A DNA stretch of 64,000 bases from Terriglobales bacterium (GTDB lineage: Bacteria; Acidobacteriota; Terriglobia; Terriglobales; Acidobacteriaceae), in contig JAICWP010000011.1 of assembly GCA_025934735.1 (NCBI GenBank), forward strand, positions 115,429 through 179,428. The letters run 5' to 3'. Both the position numbers and the translations under genes were made by a program. Positions within the stretch are counted from its first letter, which is position 1; each line of letters begins with the position of its first letter. The notes under the pieces are model-generated. The model was not told the DNA's origin. It did no database searches and saw nothing but the letters and a program-made list of their open reading frames with translations. Below, piece by piece: positions 63,926 through 64,000 of this stretch.

Positions 63926-64000
<75 letters not shown>

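Overview
The window looks like one contiguous piece of a GC-rich (roughly 60%) Gram-negative genome, most likely an acidobacterium of the Koribacter/Terriglobia type. That placement is an inference from gene content and intergenic style, not a database result. It rests on secreted multihaem cytochromes and outer-membrane barrels, an Rrf2-led SUF operon, a zinc-ribbon/XRE regulator, a divergent K+-independent membrane pyrophosphatase, and spacers rich in TAGC- and GCTGA-like repeats. Two stretches (about 1.9-3.4 kb and 48.6-50.1 kb) look lower in GC than their surroundings. One tRNA gene, tRNA-Asn(GTT), closes the right edge.

Layout. 1-3.4 kb: a truncated HExxH/TPR protein and two secreted proteins. 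3.7-8.5 kb: a minus-strand envelope and isoprenoid block (rseP, dxr, cdsA, uppS, small membrane protein). 8.6-14 kb: an HtrA-like protease, a zinc-ribbon/XRE regulator, an HD-domain gene broken by a +1 frameshift, a cupin, hutH and a thioesterase. 14.4-28.7 kb: an apparent electron-transfer locus on the plus strand. It holds a 23-haem cytochrome, a sigma-54 response regulator with a CHASE2 histidine kinase, a FecR-domain protein, a 22-haem cytochrome, an AMIN-domain/beta-barrel protein, a secreted protein, a b-type membrane protein and a membrane-anchored Fe-S/FAD oxidoreductase. 28.7-36.9 kb: an SDR, a yeast-type cytosine deaminase, PhoU, secreted proteins, SYLF, a creatinase-like M24 protein and a His/Met-rich secreted pair. 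37-43.5 kb: rrf2-sufBCDSUT on the minus strand. 43.7-48.3 kb: a SnoaL-like protein, an MbfA-type ferritin/VIT fusion, a small Cys-rich ORF, a short REC protein, a ferredoxin-NADP reductase and asnA. 48.6-56.7 kb: a DUF5677-type pair, a deiodinase-like selenoprotein, a Cys/Met-metabolism PLP enzyme, deoC, an adenosine-deaminase homologue, an SDR, MscS and a lipoprotein-like protein. 56.8-64 kb: a Fur-family regulator with its likely target operon, an ECF sigma factor, an SBP56-like protein, hppA and tRNA-Asn.

How the parts may work together. The 14-29 kb locus reads as a route for electrons from a cytoplasmic reductant, through the Fe-S/FAD protein and b-type membrane protein, to periplasmic or surface multihaem cytochromes and an outer-membrane barrel. 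Its own two-component pair lies inside the locus, and a near-consensus sigma-54 promoter (21177-21191) sits just before the second cytochrome gene. At 50.2-50.9 kb an in-frame TGA falls exactly at the selenocysteine position of a deiodinase-like protein and is followed by a bSECIS-like hairpin, so the apparent stop is best read as selenocysteine. At 56.8-58.7 kb two perfect TTGCAA-N5-TTGCAA sites lie before a Fur-family gene and before a barrel/cytochrome c pair, which defines a small candidate metal regulon.
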